A DNA stretch of 64,000 nt from Roseomonas sp. (GTDB lineage Bacteria > Pseudomonadota > Alphaproteobacteria > Acetobacterales > Acetobacteraceae), in NCBI GenBank assembly GCA_020249265.1, contig JADCGA010000019.1:156081-220080 (forward strand). The letters run 5' to 3'. This document shows, one piece after another, positions 33,525 through 42,945 of this stretch. The notes beneath the pieces are model-generated. The model had not been told where the DNA came from and did not search any database. It was given only the letters and a program-made list of their open reading frames with translations. How positions within the stretch are numbered: the first letter of the stretch is position 1; each line of letters begins with the position of its first letter. The position numbers and the translations under genes were made by a program.

Positions 33525-35324
33525 ATGTTACGAATTCGGCCAATGGCCATTGTCATGAGCCTTGCGCTTGCCGCTGCATCGGGCCTTGCGCTGCTGTCCT
33601 TCCTGATGATGCAGGATGCCTTCAGCGATGCGCGCCGCGCCTATCAGAACCAGCATTTGTCCTATCGCCTGGCCGATGAATTGCGCCAGAGCTCGGACGA
33701 TATCACGCGCAATGCGCGTACCTATGTGGTGACGGGCGATCCGAAATGGGAAGAACAATTCCTGTCGGTGATCGGGATTCGCAATGGTGAAAAGCCGCGC
33801 CCGGTGGATTATCACCGAATCTACTGGGATTTCGTGGCGGCCACTGGCCGCGCGCCGCGCCCGGATGGCGCGCGTATCCCGCTGCAACAGATGATGCGTG
33901 AAGCCGGTTTCTCGGAAGCGGAATTCGCACTTCTGCGTCAGGCGCAGCAGAATTCCGATGCGCTGATCCAGCTTGAAACGGTTGCGATCAACGCCGCCAA
34001 GGGGATTTTCGCTGACGCCGAGGGCAAGTTCACCGTCCGCCGCGCACCCGATTTCGCCATGGCGCGTGATTTGATGCATGGCGCGGATTACCACCGCTTC
34101 AAGGCAGATATTATGGGTCCGATTGACCAATTCTATGTCGCCCTTGAAGAACGCCTGGCCTCCAACATTCGTGCTGCCGAAGATCGGGTTGCCTATTGGC
34201 GTGCCCTCCTTGGTATTGCGGTGGCGATGATTCTCGCGGTTTCCGCTGCTGCCGCCTGGTTGCTGGTGCTGCGCATCTCAAAGCCGCTCGATGAGCTTTC
34301 CGGTTCCATGGACAAGCTTACGAAGGGTGATCTTGGCGTTGACATTCCGCATGCCAGCCGCGTGGATGAAATCGGCGACATGAGCCGCTCCACCACCATC
34401 TTCCGCGATGGCCTGGTGGAAACGGCGAAGCTGCGTGAGGCGGAAGCCAAGCGTGGTGCGGAATTGGGATCCGCACGCCGAGCCGCCATTCAGGAAATCG
34501 CCAATGACCTGGATAAGGCGATTGGTCAATCCGTTACGGCGCTGTCTGACAATTCGGCCAAGCTGGTGGTGGAAGGTGGCAAGGTTGCCAGCACTACGGA
34601 TACCGCGCTTACTCAGGCCCGCACTGCGGCGCATGAAGGCACGGAAGCCAATAACGGCATCCAGAGCGTCTCTGCCGCGGCGGAACAGCTGACTGTTGCA
34701 ATCTCTGAAGTCTCGGCACGGGTGAATGCGGTCGCGCAAACCGCCCGTAGCGCGGCGGATGAGGCGGATCGCGTCACCTCCCTGATTGATGGGCTGAATG
34801 CGGCATCGGTCAGGATCAATGACGTGACCGGGCTGATTGGGTCCATTGCGGCGCAGACCAATCTTCTGGCGCTGAATGCGACCATCGAATCGGCGCGCGC
34901 GGGTGAAGCCGGCAAGGGCTTTGCTGTGGTGGCATCAGAAGTGAAGAACCTGGCCGCGCAATCGGCCAAGGCGACCGAGGGGATTCAGGGCGAAATCAGC
35001 GCCATGCAATCCATCATTTCGGATGTGGTTGAGGTGATCCGCGAAATCGTGGGCCGCATCAGCCAGCTCAATAACGAAAACGGCGCCATTGCCGCGGCGG
35101 TGGAAGAACAATCCGCCACCACGGCGGAAATCGCCTCAAGCCTGCGTTCGGCCGCTTCTTCGGTGGGTTCGCTGGAAGGCTCGATCGGGCGCGTTTCCAC
35201 CATGACCGAGGATACCGGTAAGGCGATTGGCACCATCAACAACGCCACCAAGTCACTTGCTGAGGAGGCGGTGCAGTTGCGCGGCGCCACGCAATCGCTG
35301 ATCCAGCGCTTGCAAGCAGCCTGA
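33525..35324 (+). CDS. Methyl-accepting chemotaxis protein
   Basis: A 599-residue transmembrane chemoreceptor. Helix 1 is about residues 7-29. A helical periplasmic sensor of about 195 residues follows, with [20 protein letters not shown] resembling four-helix-bundle ligand domains. Helix 2 is about 227-249 ([20 protein letters not shown]), then a HAMP domain (about 250-305). The cytoplasmic hairpin tip contains [20 protein letters not shown] and [13 protein letters not shown], which contact CheA/CheW. Start at 33525 follows CAGGAGAC. No che genes are nearby, and the receptor has no C-terminal CheR-binding pentapeptide. A strong terminator follows. Ligand unknown. Confidence 0.95.
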   Translation: MLRIRPMAIVMSLALAAASGLALLSFLMMQDAFSDARRAYQNQHLSYRLADELRQSSDDITRNARTYVVTGDPKWEEQFLSVIGIRNGEKPRPVDYHRIYWDFVAATGRAPRPDGARIPLQQMMREAGFSEAEFALLRQAQQNSDALIQLETVAINAAKGIFADAEGKFTVRRAPDFAMARDLMHGADYHRFKADIMGPIDQFYVALEERLASNIRAAEDRVAYWRALLGIAVAMILAVSAAAAWLLVLRISKPLDELSGSMDKLTKGDLGVDIPHASRVDEIGDMSRSTTIFRDGLVETAKLREAEAKRGAELGSARRAAIQEIANDLDKAIGQSVTALSDNSAKLVVEGGKVASTTDTALTQARTAAHEGTEANNGIQSVSAAAEQLTVAISEVSARVNAVAQTARSAADEADRVTSLIDGLNAASVRINDVTGLIGSIAAQTNLLALNATIESARAGEAGKGFAVVASEVKNLAAQSAKATEGIQGEISAMQSIISDVVEVIREIVGRISQLNNENGAIAAAVEEQSATTAEIASSLRSAASSVGSLEGSIGRVSTMTEDTGKAIGTINNATKSLAEEAVQLRGATQSLIQRLQAA

Positions 35325-35335
35325 TTGGCGACATC

Positions 35336-35374
35336 AAAAAAAGCGCGGTCCGAGCTTTCGGGCCGCGTTTTTTA
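35336..35374. terminator. Bidirectional intrinsic terminator
   Basis: A seven-A run, then the stem GCGCGGTCCGA/TCGGGCCGCG with a short loop, then a six-T run. It lies between the convergent chemoreceptor and fabI genes and can work in both directions. Confidence 0.9.
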
Positions 35375-35379
35375 TGGCA

Positions 35380-36216
35380 TCAAACCGTGGAAATATCCGG
35401 CGCGTCGGGGTTCTTCATTCCAACAATATGGTAGCCGCTATCCACATGATGCACTTCGCCCGTGACGCCGGCGGAAAGATCGGACAGCAAATACAAGCCC
35501 GCACCGCCCACTTCCTCAATCGTTACATTGCGCCGGAGCGGTGAATTATACTGGTTCCATTTCAGGATATAGCGAAAATCGCCAATGCCACTCGCGGCCA
35601 GGGTCTTGATGGGGCCGGCGCTGATGGCATTCACGCGAATGCCCGCTTCACCCAAATCGGTCGCCATATAGCGCACGCTGGCTTCCAAGGCAGCCTTGGC
35701 CACACCCATCACATTATAGTGCGGTATCACGCGTTCGGCGCCCAGGTAGGAAAGCGTCAGCTGCGACCCGCCTGGCTTCATCAGCGCGGCGGCACGGCGG
35801 CCTACGGCTACGAAGGAATAGCAGGAAATATCCATCGCCTGCAGAAAGGCATCGCGGGGCGTGTCCAGATAGCGCCCGCGCAGATACTGCTTATCGGCAA
35901 AGCCAATGGCATGCACCAGATAGTCCAGCTTGCCCCAGGCCTTTTCCACTGCGGCAAAGGCGGTATCCATATCGGCATCATCGGCCACATCGCAGGGCAC
36001 CACCAGGCTTGAGCCCAGGCTTTCAGCCAAGGGGCGCACGCGCTTTTCAAGCGCCTCCCCCTGATAGGTGAAGGCAACCTCGCCTCCCTGGGCGGCGATT
36101 GCCTGCGCAATGCCCCAGGCGATGGAACGGTCATTCGCGACGCCCATGATCAGGCCGCGCTTGCCGGCCATCAGGGTGCCCTTGGGGATGCTGGGGGCTG
36201 GATCGGCGTCGTTCAT
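35380..36216 (-). CDS. fabI: Enoyl-[acyl-carrier-protein] reductase (NADH), FabI
   Basis: A 278-residue SDR-fold reductase finishing each fatty-acid elongation round; the target of triclosan-type inhibitors in this family. Diagnostic motifs are GKRGLIMGVANDRSIAWGIA, the Tyr-x6-Lys pair in HYNVMGVAKAALE, and AISAGPIKTLAASGI. I place the start at 36216 (MNDADPAPSIP), with 36171 (MAGKRG) and 36231 as alternatives; ribosome sites are weak for all. It is divergent from pdxH, the starts being 120 bases apart. Confidence 0.95.
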   Translation of the reverse strand: MNDADPAPSIPKGTLMAGKRGLIMGVANDRSIAWGIAQAIAAQGGEVAFTYQGEALEKRVRPLAESLGSSLVVPCDVADDADMDTAFAAVEKAWGKLDYLVHAIGFADKQYLRGRYLDTPRDAFLQAMDISCYSFVAVGRRAAALMKPGGSQLTLSYLGAERVIPHYNVMGVAKAALEASVRYMATDLGEAGIRVNAISAGPIKTLAASGIGDFRYILKWNQYNSPLRRNVTIEEVGGAGLYLLSDLSAGVTGEVHHVDSGYHIVGMKNPDAPDISTV

Positions 36217-36335
36217 CGGGTGCGGGACCATGCGGCTGATATCGTTGACGTGCCTCTGCCATGCCCCCGCATGCCGGGCAAGGGCCTTGTCCTTTCGCAA
36301 AGCGACCCGATACAGGGCATGACAAGGAGAACCCC

Positions 36336-36932
36336 ATGGACGGCAATGTGACCACCACCGAAGACCCCTTCGCCCTGTTTCAGGATTGGATGGCGGAAGC
36401 CACCAAGGGGGAGATCAATGACCCCAATGCGGTTTGCCTCGCCACCGCCACGCCGGATGGCCGGCCCTCAGCGCGCATGGTGCTGCTGAAGGGCGTGGAT
36501 GCGCGGGGCTTTGTTTTCTACACCAATCTGGATAGCCGCAAGGGCGGTGAATTGGCCGCCAATCCTTTTGCTGCGCTCTGCTTTCACTGGAAAACCCTGC
36601 AACGCAGTATTCGTGTGGAAGGGCAGGTGGAAGCGGTGACCGATGCCGAGGCGGATGCCTATTACGCATCCCGTGCGCGGACGTCGCGGCTCGGGGCCTG
36701 GGCGTCCAAGCAATCTCGCCCGCTGGAAAGCCGCTTCGCTTTGGAAAAGGCGGTGGCCGAATATGGGCTGAAATATGCGGTGGGCGAGATCCCGCGCCCG
36801 CCCTTCTGGTCCGGATTTCGCGTGCTGCCGGCGCGGATTGAATTCTGGCGTGACATGCCCTTCCGGCTCCATGAACGCCGCGTCTTTCACCGTGACGGCG
36901 CGGCTTGGCGGCTTGAGGCGCTTTATCCGTGA
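36336..36932 (+). CDS. pdxH: Pyridoxamine 5'-phosphate oxidase
   Basis: A 198-residue FMN enzyme that oxidises PNP and PMP to the cofactor PLP. Conserved segments are [40 protein letters not shown] and the C-terminal [15 protein letters not shown]...LEALYP. The ATG at 36336 has AAGGAGA 7 bases upstream; the frame is open further upstream but without family resemblance. Its last bases overlap the GTG of the next gene (GTGA), so the kinase-like protein is translationally coupled to PLP synthesis. Confidence 0.96.
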   Translation: MDGNVTTTEDPFALFQDWMAEATKGEINDPNAVCLATATPDGRPSARMVLLKGVDARGFVFYTNLDSRKGGELAANPFAALCFHWKTLQRSIRVEGQVEAVTDAEADAYYASRARTSRLGAWASKQSRPLESRFALEKAVAEYGLKYAVGEIPRPPFWSGFRVLPARIEFWRDMPFRLHERRVFHRDGAAWRLEALYP

Positions 36933-38410
36933 AGCAGCCGGGCCGCATTCCCCCCGCCCAGGCGGAGGTTGCGGCCTTCCTTGCCGGTTTGGCCGGCGCC
37001 GCGCCGATTGAGACCCACATCTCGGCGGTTTTCGTGGGGCGGGATACTGCCTGGAAGATGAAGAAAGCGGTCGCGCTGGGGTTTCTGGATTTCAGCACCT
37101 TGGAAGCGCGGGCACATTTCTGCCAGCGGGAATTGGAACTGAACCAGCCTGCCGCCCCGGGCATTTACCGCGATGTAGTGGCGATCACCCGCGCCCTGGA
37201 TGGAAGCCTACAGCAAGGCGGCGCTGGCGCGGTGGTGGAATGGGTGCTCCGCATGGCGCCGATCCCGGCTGGGGATTTCCTGGATGCGGTGGCGGCGCGT
37301 GGCGCGCTGACGCCAGAACTTCTGGATGGCTTGGGCGATTTGCTTTTCGCATTGCATCAAGCGGCGCCGCGCGTGATGGGGCTGGATGCCCCAGCGGCCA
37401 TGGTGGAAGTGCTTTCCGGCAATCTGCGCGCGGCCCGCGCGGCGGGTCTGCCAGAAGCCGCCATCGCCCCGCTTGCCGCGCAGTTTCAGGCAGCACTTGT
37501 GCGGAGCGCCCCCCTGCTGGCCGCCCGCGCGGCGGAAGGGCGCATCCGCCGCTGCCATGGCGATCTCCATTTGGGAAATCTCTGTCTGTGGCAGGGCAAG
37601 CCCACGCCCTTTGACGCGCTGGAATTCGATGAGGCTTTGGCGCGGATTGATACCGGCTATGATTTGGCCTTTCTGCTGATGGATCTGGACCAACAGGCGG
37701 GGCGCGCTGCGGCGAACCGTGTGCTCAACCGCTATTTGGCGCGCTCAGGCGATTACGGCGTGCTAGGCCTTTTGCCTCTGTGGCTTGGCCTGCGCGCCCT
37801 GGTGCGTGCGCATGTTGCTGCAGCGCGCGGGCGGGATGGGGGGGCGCTGCTCCGCGCCGCCGCTGCCTATCTGGCGCCGCCGCCGCCACGCCTGATCGCG
37901 GTCGGCGGGTTGCAAGGCACGGGCAAATCCACCCTGGCGCGCGGCCTGGCCCCCGCGCTTGGCCCCGCCCCGGGCGCCTTGCTGCTGCGATCTGATGAAC
38001 TCCGCAAGCGTCGCTTTAGCCTGGCGCCGGAAGAGCCTCTGCCGCCCGAGGCCTACACCGAGGCCGTAAGCATCGCCACACATGAAGAATTATTCATGAT
38101 TGCGGAAGCTACGCTGCGCCAGGGCCATGCGGTGGCGCTGGATGCGATGTTTTTGGACGAGCATTATCGGCTGAAGGCTGCCGAGATTGCTGCGCGCGTC
38201 GGCGTGCCATTTCAGGGCTTTTGGCTTGAAGCACCAATGGAAATCTTGAAATCCCGCATCCTCGCGCGGCGCGGCGATGCCTCTGACGCGACCATTGCTG
38301 TGCTGGAACGCGCGGCGCAAGCCGACCCCGGCCCGATTGATTGGGCGCGGCTGGATGCGGCGGGTGGTGTGCTTGCGGCGGCGCGCAAGGCCCTTGGCGT
38401 GGCGGGCTGA
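36929..38410 (+). CDS. Fusion of aminoglycoside-phosphotransferase-like domain and P-loop kinase
   Basis: A 493-residue two-domain protein. The N-terminal part (about 1-310) is a protein-kinase-like APH fold with [20 protein letters not shown] and DALEFDEAL, the catalytic-loop and metal-binding equivalents. The C-terminal part (about 325-490) is a P-loop kinase with Walker [17 protein letters not shown] and an Asp-rich [13 protein letters not shown]. This architecture corresponds to the paired COG2187/COG0645 proteins, widely distributed but without an established substrate. The GTG start overlaps the pdxH stop by 4 bases. An antibiotic role is unlikely; the linkage suggests a small-molecule phosphorylation linked to vitamin B6, which is inference only. 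Confidence 0.85.
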   Translation: MKQPGRIPPAQAEVAAFLAGLAGAAPIETHISAVFVGRDTAWKMKKAVALGFLDFSTLEARAHFCQRELELNQPAAPGIYRDVVAITRALDGSLQQGGAGAVVEWVLRMAPIPAGDFLDAVAARGALTPELLDGLGDLLFALHQAAPRVMGLDAPAAMVEVLSGNLRAARAAGLPEAAIAPLAAQFQAALVRSAPLLAARAAEGRIRRCHGDLHLGNLCLWQGKPTPFDALEFDEALARIDTGYDLAFLLMDLDQQAGRAAANRVLNRYLARSGDYGVLGLLPLWLGLRALVRAHVAAARGRDGGALLRAAAAYLAPPPPRLIAVGGLQGTGKSTLARGLAPALGPAPGALLLRSDELRKRRFSLAPEEPLPPEAYTEAVSIATHEELFMIAEATLRQGHAVALDAMFLDEHYRLKAAEIAARVGVPFQGFWLEAPMEILKSRILARRGDASDATIAVLERAAQADPGPIDWARLDAAGGVLAAARKALGVAG

Positions 38411-38480
38411 AATATGCGCTAATCCGACCCATATCTGGGATGTCGTAAAGAAGATCAAAACAACTAGAGGAGGCTTGGCC

Positions 38481-39359
38481 ATGGCCTATCGCCGTCTATT
38501 GTTGCCGCTGACTGGCACCGCTGCGGGTGAATCCGCACTCGGCACCGCGCTGATCGCCGCCCGCATCTGGGGTGCCCATGTGCATTGCCTGCATGTGCGC
38601 GTGGATGCGCGCGATGTCGCGCCGCTTGCTGGGGAAGGGCTTTCCGGCGCGATGATCGAGGAAATGATGGCCGCCACCGAACGCGAAAGCGGCGAACGCG
38701 CCGACCGTGTTAAGTCCCTGTTCCAGAAATTCACCGCCAATCTGGGCGATGTGACGCTGGCCGATAACCCCGATACCGCCGCGAAAACCGAAGGCCCCAC
38801 GCTGTCCTTCGAATCCATGGTGGGGCGTGAGGAAGATATCGTCGCGCAGCAATCGCGCCTTTATGACCTGGCCGTGGTACCGCACCCGGAAGCGGGTGAG
38901 GATGTCTCCAGCAGCGATGCCTTGCACGCCATCCTGTTCGATTCCGGGCGGCCCGTGCTGATTGCACCGCGCACGCCGCCGGCCGTGATCGGCACGCGGA
39001 TATGCGTGGCCTGGAATGGCACGGCGGAAAGCGCGGCAGCGGTCGCGGCAGCTTTGCCCTGGCTGCATCACGCCAAGGCGGTGCAAATTCTCTATGCCGA
39101 TGAATATCAACGGCGCGGGCCGAAGGCGGAAGGCATTCAGGCCTATCTCCGCTGGCATGGCATTGCCGCAGAATTGATGCCCTTCAAGCCGCAAACCCGC
39201 GATGTGGGCGCCGGGCTTTTGGGCGCAGTGCGTGATTTTGGCGCCGATATGCTTTCCATGGGCGCCTATAGCCATTCGCGCCTGCGGCAATTGATTCTGG
39301 GCGGTGTGACGCGCCATGTCCTGGAGAATGCGGAAATTCCCGTGCTGATGTGCAGGTGA
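38481..39359 (+). CDS. Universal stress protein, two Usp domains
   Basis: A 292-residue tandem UspA protein. Domain 1 begins YRRLLLPLTGTAAGESALGT and domain 2 begins IGTRICVAWNGTAESAAAVA near residue 160. Domain 2 ends with the nucleotide-phosphate motif MGAYSHSRLRQLILGGVTRH, matching the G-x2-G-x9-G-S/T pattern of ATP-binding members. Domain 1 is degenerate in that region. AGAGGAGG gives an excellent ribosome site for the ATG at 38481. Its TGA stop overlaps by one base the start of a family 1 repeat element. Role: probably general stress tolerance. Confidence 0.92.
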   Translation: MAYRRLLLPLTGTAAGESALGTALIAARIWGAHVHCLHVRVDARDVAPLAGEGLSGAMIEEMMAATERESGERADRVKSLFQKFTANLGDVTLADNPDTAAKTEGPTLSFESMVGREEDIVAQQSRLYDLAVVPHPEAGEDVSSSDALHAILFDSGRPVLIAPRTPPAVIGTRICVAWNGTAESAAAVAAALPWLHHAKAVQILYADEYQRRGPKAEGIQAYLRWHGIAAELMPFKPQTRDVGAGLLGAVRDFGADMLSMGAYSHSRLRQLILGGVTRHVLENAEIPVLMCR

Positions 39360-39417
39360 GCATTTTCAAGCCAAGTGGAATCACTTGGCGACTCGGAAAA
39401 TGCGACCAAACAAAGGT
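39359..39417. repeat. Intergenic hairpin element, family 1, copy C (hairpin 1 only)
   Basis: Begins AGCATTTTCAAGCCAAGTGG and continues with CGGAAAATGCGACCAAACAA, matching copy A (inverted) at nearly every base. The second hairpin bounded by TAGAG/CTCTA is absent here; instead an unrelated hairpin GGGCGG/CCGCCC lies at about 39440-39458. The first base of the element is the last base of the usp stop codon. Confidence 0.78.
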
Positions 39418-39513
39418 TCGGCGCATATCAGTCTTGCGCGGGCGGTATGGCGCCGCCCGCAGTCTGCCCCCATATAGTGTGGCAAGGCCACAAGCGGCCA
39501 TTCGGAAAAAGCC

Positions 39514-40224
39514 ATGATCGAACTCCGTTCCTTTGAAAGCCTGGGCAAGGCCAATCTTGGTTGGCTCAATGCCAATCACCATTTCTCCTTCGGGCATTAC
39601 CGCGATGCGCAGCGCATGAATTGGGGGCGGCTGCGCGTTTGGAATGATGATGAAATCGCGCCGGGCAAGGGGTTTGACCCGCATCCGCATCGCGATATGG
39701 AAATCATCACCTATGTCCGGCAGGGGGCGATCACCCATAAGGACAGCATGGGTAATGAAGGCCGCACCGAAGCCGGCGATGTGCAGGTGATGAGTGCCGG
39801 CACCGGCGTGGTGCATTCGGAATTCAATTTGGAACCTGGTGTCACCACGCTGTTTCAGATTTGGATCATGCCGGACCGCACCGGCCTGCCGCCTTCCTGG
39901 GGGGCGAAGCAATTCCCCAAGGAAAAGCGCGAGGCGGGGTTTGAGGTTTTGGCATCAGGCCGACTGGCCGATGCGTCATCGGGCGCGCTTGGCATCAATG
40001 TGGATGGCGCGGTGATGGCGGCCACACTCGCCAAGGGGCAAAGCCTGACGCAACCCTTGGCCGAAGGCCGCGCGGCCTATCTGGTGCTGGCGCGTGGTGC
40101 GGCGCAGGTGAATGGCGTGGAAGCGCGCGCCCGCGATGGTCTTGCCATCCGTGCAGAGCCCGCCATTACCATCACCGCCAGCGAAGATGCTGAATTGGTG
40201 ATGGTGGAAGTGGCGGATAGCTGA
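39514..40224 (+). CDS. Pirin-family bicupin
   Basis: A 236-residue bicupin of the YhhW type. The metal site in the first cupin is seen as His-x-His in FDPHPHRDMEIITYV, a further His in AITHKDSMGNEGR, and VMSAGTGVVHSEFN with the last ligand. Related E. coli YhhW oxidises quercetin in vitro, but the physiological substrate of pirins is generally unknown. The ATG at 39514 gives MIELRSFESLGKANLGWLNA, the typical N-terminus. The gene is alone, downstream of the repeat element. Confidence 0.9.
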   Translation: MIELRSFESLGKANLGWLNANHHFSFGHYRDAQRMNWGRLRVWNDDEIAPGKGFDPHPHRDMEIITYVRQGAITHKDSMGNEGRTEAGDVQVMSAGTGVVHSEFNLEPGVTTLFQIWIMPDRTGLPPSWGAKQFPKEKREAGFEVLASGRLADASSGALGINVDGAVMAATLAKGQSLTQPLAEGRAAYLVLARGAAQVNGVEARARDGLAIRAEPAITITASEDAELVMVEVADS

Positions 40225-40230
40225 TCCGCA

Positions 40231-40488
40231 TTACCATTTCTTCCAGATCGGCCGATGTGAAAACATCGGCCGATGGTCGGAATGGCGATGGTGCCGATAA
40301 TGCCGCGGCGGTTCCCAGGCCCGGTAACTGTGGCGATAGTGCCGGTGGGCATGGCCGCCATAGGGCGCATAGCCATAGCCGCCATAACCATAGCCATAGG
40401 AAGGGCTGTAATGGCCACCGCTGGCCAGGCAACCGCCCAGCGTCAGCAATAACAGCAGCATGGAAAGCGGTAAGGTGATTAGACGCAT
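40231..40488 (-). CDS. Small His/Tyr/Gly-rich lipoprotein
   Basis: An 85-residue predicted lipoprotein. The signal peptide MRLITLPLSMLLLLLTLGGC ends in the lipobox LGGC. The mature part is striking: a Gly/Tyr repeat (YGYGYGGYGYAPYGG) followed by a stretch with about one His in four residues (HAHRHYRHSYR, RHYRHHRHSDHRP). Such composition suggests metal binding or envelope interaction, but no family is recognised. GGGGGTG precedes the ATG at 40488. It is convergent with the pirin gene, 6 bases between stops. Confidence 0.72.
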   Translation of the reverse strand: MRLITLPLSMLLLLLTLGGCLASGGHYSPSYGYGYGGYGYAPYGGHAHRHYRHSYRAWEPPRHYRHHRHSDHRPMFSHRPIWKKW

Positions 40489-40587
40489 CTGACACCCCCT
40501 TTGATCCATCTGGGATCAAGGGAATGTCACCATGGCTCCATGTCCACCACTGGGCGGAATCAGGGCATTTTCAGGATGAGCGCCTGA

Positions 40588-41004
40588 TCAGCGCCGCAGT
40601 TCCACCGCACATTGCCGCTTGAAATCACGATCATCCAGCATCCAATCCTGGGTGCCGGTGAAGCGCGCCTGTCCATCCGCGCCAAGCTTGCCTTCATAGC
40701 GCGCGCGATAATGAAAGCCGCGCCCGGAAGCACCGCCTTGCAGCAATAGCGTGCCATCGGCGGCGACGCGGCCTTCTCCACGTTCCCAAGCACCCGTCCG
40801 CGCACCAGAGGCGGAGAGCACCGGGCGTTCATATTTCGCCACCGCGCCTTCCACCCGTATCGTGAATGGCGCGGCCAGCGGCGCTTGCGTGATGCCTTCC
40901 ACGGCATCACAAGTCAGCCTTCCTTGCCAAACGCCATTGAAGCCTTGCGCCGCCAGAGGGCTGGCAGCGCACAGCATCGCGGCAAGGAACAGAAAGCGGA
41001 TCAC
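40588..41004 (-). CDS. Small exported protein of unknown function
   Basis: A 138-residue protein with a Sec signal ([20 protein letters not shown]). The mature part starts [20 protein letters not shown] and contains two Cys (a likely disulfide between LTCD and RQCAVELRR) and a beta-rich pattern ([31 protein letters not shown]). It resembles small periplasmic beta-barrel-like proteins, but I cannot name a family. The GTG start at 41004 overlaps the ilvD stop (GTGA), so it is translationally coupled to ilvD. Confidence 0.75.
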   Translation of the reverse strand: MIRFLFLAAMLCAASPLAAQGFNGVWQGRLTCDAVEGITQAPLAAPFTIRVEGAVAKYERPVLSASGARTGAWERGEGRVAADGTLLLQGGASGRGFHYRARYEGKLGADGQARFTGTQDWMLDDRDFKRQCAVELRR

Positions 41005-42719
41005 TGATCCGCGTAGCAATGGGTCTCAGCCCCGCCACCCGGATGGGTCACGGCGCCCAAATAGGCAGGCCCCACGAGTTGCGCGTATTTCCAGAGCACG
41101 CCGGAATTGTAATCGGTCTCGCGCGGCTTCCATTCGGCGCGGCGCTTGGCCAATTCTTCATCCGACAGCGCCACATCAATGGTGCCCTTGCCGGCATCAA
41201 TGATGATCTTGTCGCCATCGCGCAGCAGCGCAATCGGCCCGCCCACCGCCGCTTCCGGCCCGACATGGCCGATGCAGAAGCCGCGTGTCGCACCCGAAAA
41301 ACGCCCATCGGTGATCAGCGCCACCTTATCCCCCATGCCCTGGCCATAAATCGCCGAGGTGGTGGAGAGCATCTCGCGCATGCCAGGCCCACCCTTCGGG
41401 CCTTCATAGCGCACGATGATCACATCGCCCGGCTTATAGGCGCGCATTTCCACGGCCTTGAAGGCATCTTCTTCGCAATCGAAGCAAAGTGCGGTGCCTT
41501 CGAAGCGTAGCTTTTCCATGCCGGCGATTTTTACAATGGCGCCCTCAGGGGCCAGATTGCCATGCAAGGAGACAACGCCGCCAATCGGGCTGATCGGATC
41601 AGAGCAGGGGCGCACCACATCCTGATCCTTCGGCACGATCACCTCGCGGTGATTTTCGGCAATGGTCTTGCCGGTGACGGTCATGCAATCGCCCTTCACA
41701 TAGCCGCCATCAATCAACGCCTTGATGATGATGGGCACGCCACCAATGCGATGCACATCGGCGGCCACATAACGCCCACCGGGCTTGAGGTCCGCGATAT
41801 GCGGGGTCTTGCGCATGATCTCCGCCACATCCTGCAACGTAAAGCGTATGCCGGCTTCATGCGCCATGGCGGGCAGATGGAGCGCGGCATTCGTCGAACC
41901 ACCCGTCGCGCCCACAATCGCCGCGGCGTTATGCAATGAATCCAGCGTCACGATATCGCGCGGGCGGATATTGCGGCGGATCAGTTCCACCACGGCGCGC
42001 CCCGATTCAATAGCCCAACGGTCGCGGTCTTCATCCGGCGCCGGGGCGCCAGCCGAAAACGGCAGCGCAAGCCCGATCATTTCCGAAACGCAGGCCATGG
42101 TATTGGCGGTGAATTGGCCGCCGCAAGCGCCCGCGCCGGGGCAGGCATGGCGTTCCAGCTCATCCAATTCCTCGTCAGACATGCCGCCCGCGGCATGCTT
42201 GCCCACCGCTTCAAACACATCCAGCACCGTCACGTCCTGGCCATGATGCTTGCCCGGCATGATGGACCCGCCATACATGAAGACAGACGGCACATTCAGC
42301 CGAATCATGGACATCATAACGCCTGGCAGGGATTTGTCGCAGCCGGCAATGCCGACCAGCGCATCATAGCAATGCCCGCGCATGGTCAGTTCAATGGAAT
42401 CCGCGATGGTATCGCGCGACGCGAGTGAGGATTTCATGGATTGATGGCCCATCGCGATGCCATCGGTCACGGTGATGGTAGTGAATTCGCGTGGTGTGGC
42501 GCCGGCTTCCTTCACGCCAATCTTGGCCGCCTGCGCCTGGCGCGACAGGGCGATATTGCAGGGTGCCGCTTCATTCCAGCAGGAAGCGACGCCGACCAAC
42601 GGCTGAGTGATTTCCTCAGTCGTCAGGCCCATCGCGTAGTAATAGGAACGATGCGGCGCACGTTCCGGCCCCATGGTGGTGTGCCGGCTCGGCAGCTTTG
42701 ACTTGTCCCATTTTGTCAT
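41001..42719 (-). CDS. ilvD: Dihydroxy-acid dehydratase
   Basis: A 572-residue IlvD/Edd enzyme dehydrating 2,3-dihydroxy-isovalerate and -methylvalerate in branched-chain amino-acid synthesis. Cluster ligands and active-site residues are in [26 protein letters not shown] and [17 protein letters not shown]. The C-terminal domain has [19 protein letters not shown]. The start [15 protein letters not shown] at 42719 follows CAGGAGG. Sugar-acid dehydratase paralogues have similar motifs, but length and N-terminus favour IlvD. The following exported-protein gene overlaps by 4 bases. Confidence 0.94.
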   Translation of the reverse strand: MTKWDKSKLPSRHTTMGPERAPHRSYYYAMGLTTEEITQPLVGVASCWNEAAPCNIALSRQAQAAKIGVKEAGATPREFTTITVTDGIAMGHQSMKSSLASRDTIADSIELTMRGHCYDALVGIAGCDKSLPGVMMSMIRLNVPSVFMYGGSIMPGKHHGQDVTVLDVFEAVGKHAAGGMSDEELDELERHACPGAGACGGQFTANTMACVSEMIGLALPFSAGAPAPDEDRDRWAIESGRAVVELIRRNIRPRDIVTLDSLHNAAAIVGATGGSTNAALHLPAMAHEAGIRFTLQDVAEIMRKTPHIADLKPGGRYVAADVHRIGGVPIIIKALIDGGYVKGDCMTVTGKTIAENHREVIVPKDQDVVRPCSDPISPIGGVVSLHGNLAPEGAIVKIAGMEKLRFEGTALCFDCEEDAFKAVEMRAYKPGDVIIVRYEGPKGGPGMREMLSTTSAIYGQGMGDKVALITDGRFSGATRGFCIGHVGPEAAVGGPIALLRDGDKIIIDAGKGTIDVALSDEELAKRRAEWKPRETDYNSGVLWKYAQLVGPAYLGAVTHPGGGAETHCYADQ

Positions 42720-42753
42720 CGTGACTTTCCTCCTGAAACAATGGCTAATTCAC

Positions 42754-42942
42754 TTAGCCAATCGCGTATAAAAAACCTACACCGACCGCGAGCCCGATCA
42801 AGGCTGCGATGAATTGCGCCACTGCGCGGCTCAGCGGGGCACCACCCAAATTGAGCCGCGCCAAGCCATTCGTCAGCACCACCGTCACGCCCACAAAAAG
42901 CGTGATGGCGGCGAATAGGTTGAGCGTGCCCCCCTCGAACAC
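42754..42942 (-). CDS. Small two-helix membrane protein
   Basis: A 62-residue hydrophobic protein with two predicted membrane helices, LNLFAAITLFVGVTVVLTNG and AVAQFIAALIGLAVGVGFLY. It starts with GTG 3 bases after the valS stop and lies 34 bases before ilvD on the same strand. Neither strand contains another plausible gene here. No family recognised; it could be a small membrane regulator or simply conserved orphan. Coding is supported by the compact operon-like placement and the amphipathic/hydrophobic pattern only. Confidence 0.55.
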   Translation of the reverse strand: MFEGGTLNLFAAITLFVGVTVVLTNGLARLNLGGAPLSRAVAQFIAALIGLAVGVGFLYAIG

Positions 42943-42945
42943 GCG

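Noticed and set aside
3155-39417. Family 1 and 2 repeats as a CRISPR array
   Set aside because: Copies are single, dispersed over tens of kilobases, internally palindromic and in both orientations; there are no regular spacers or cas genes.
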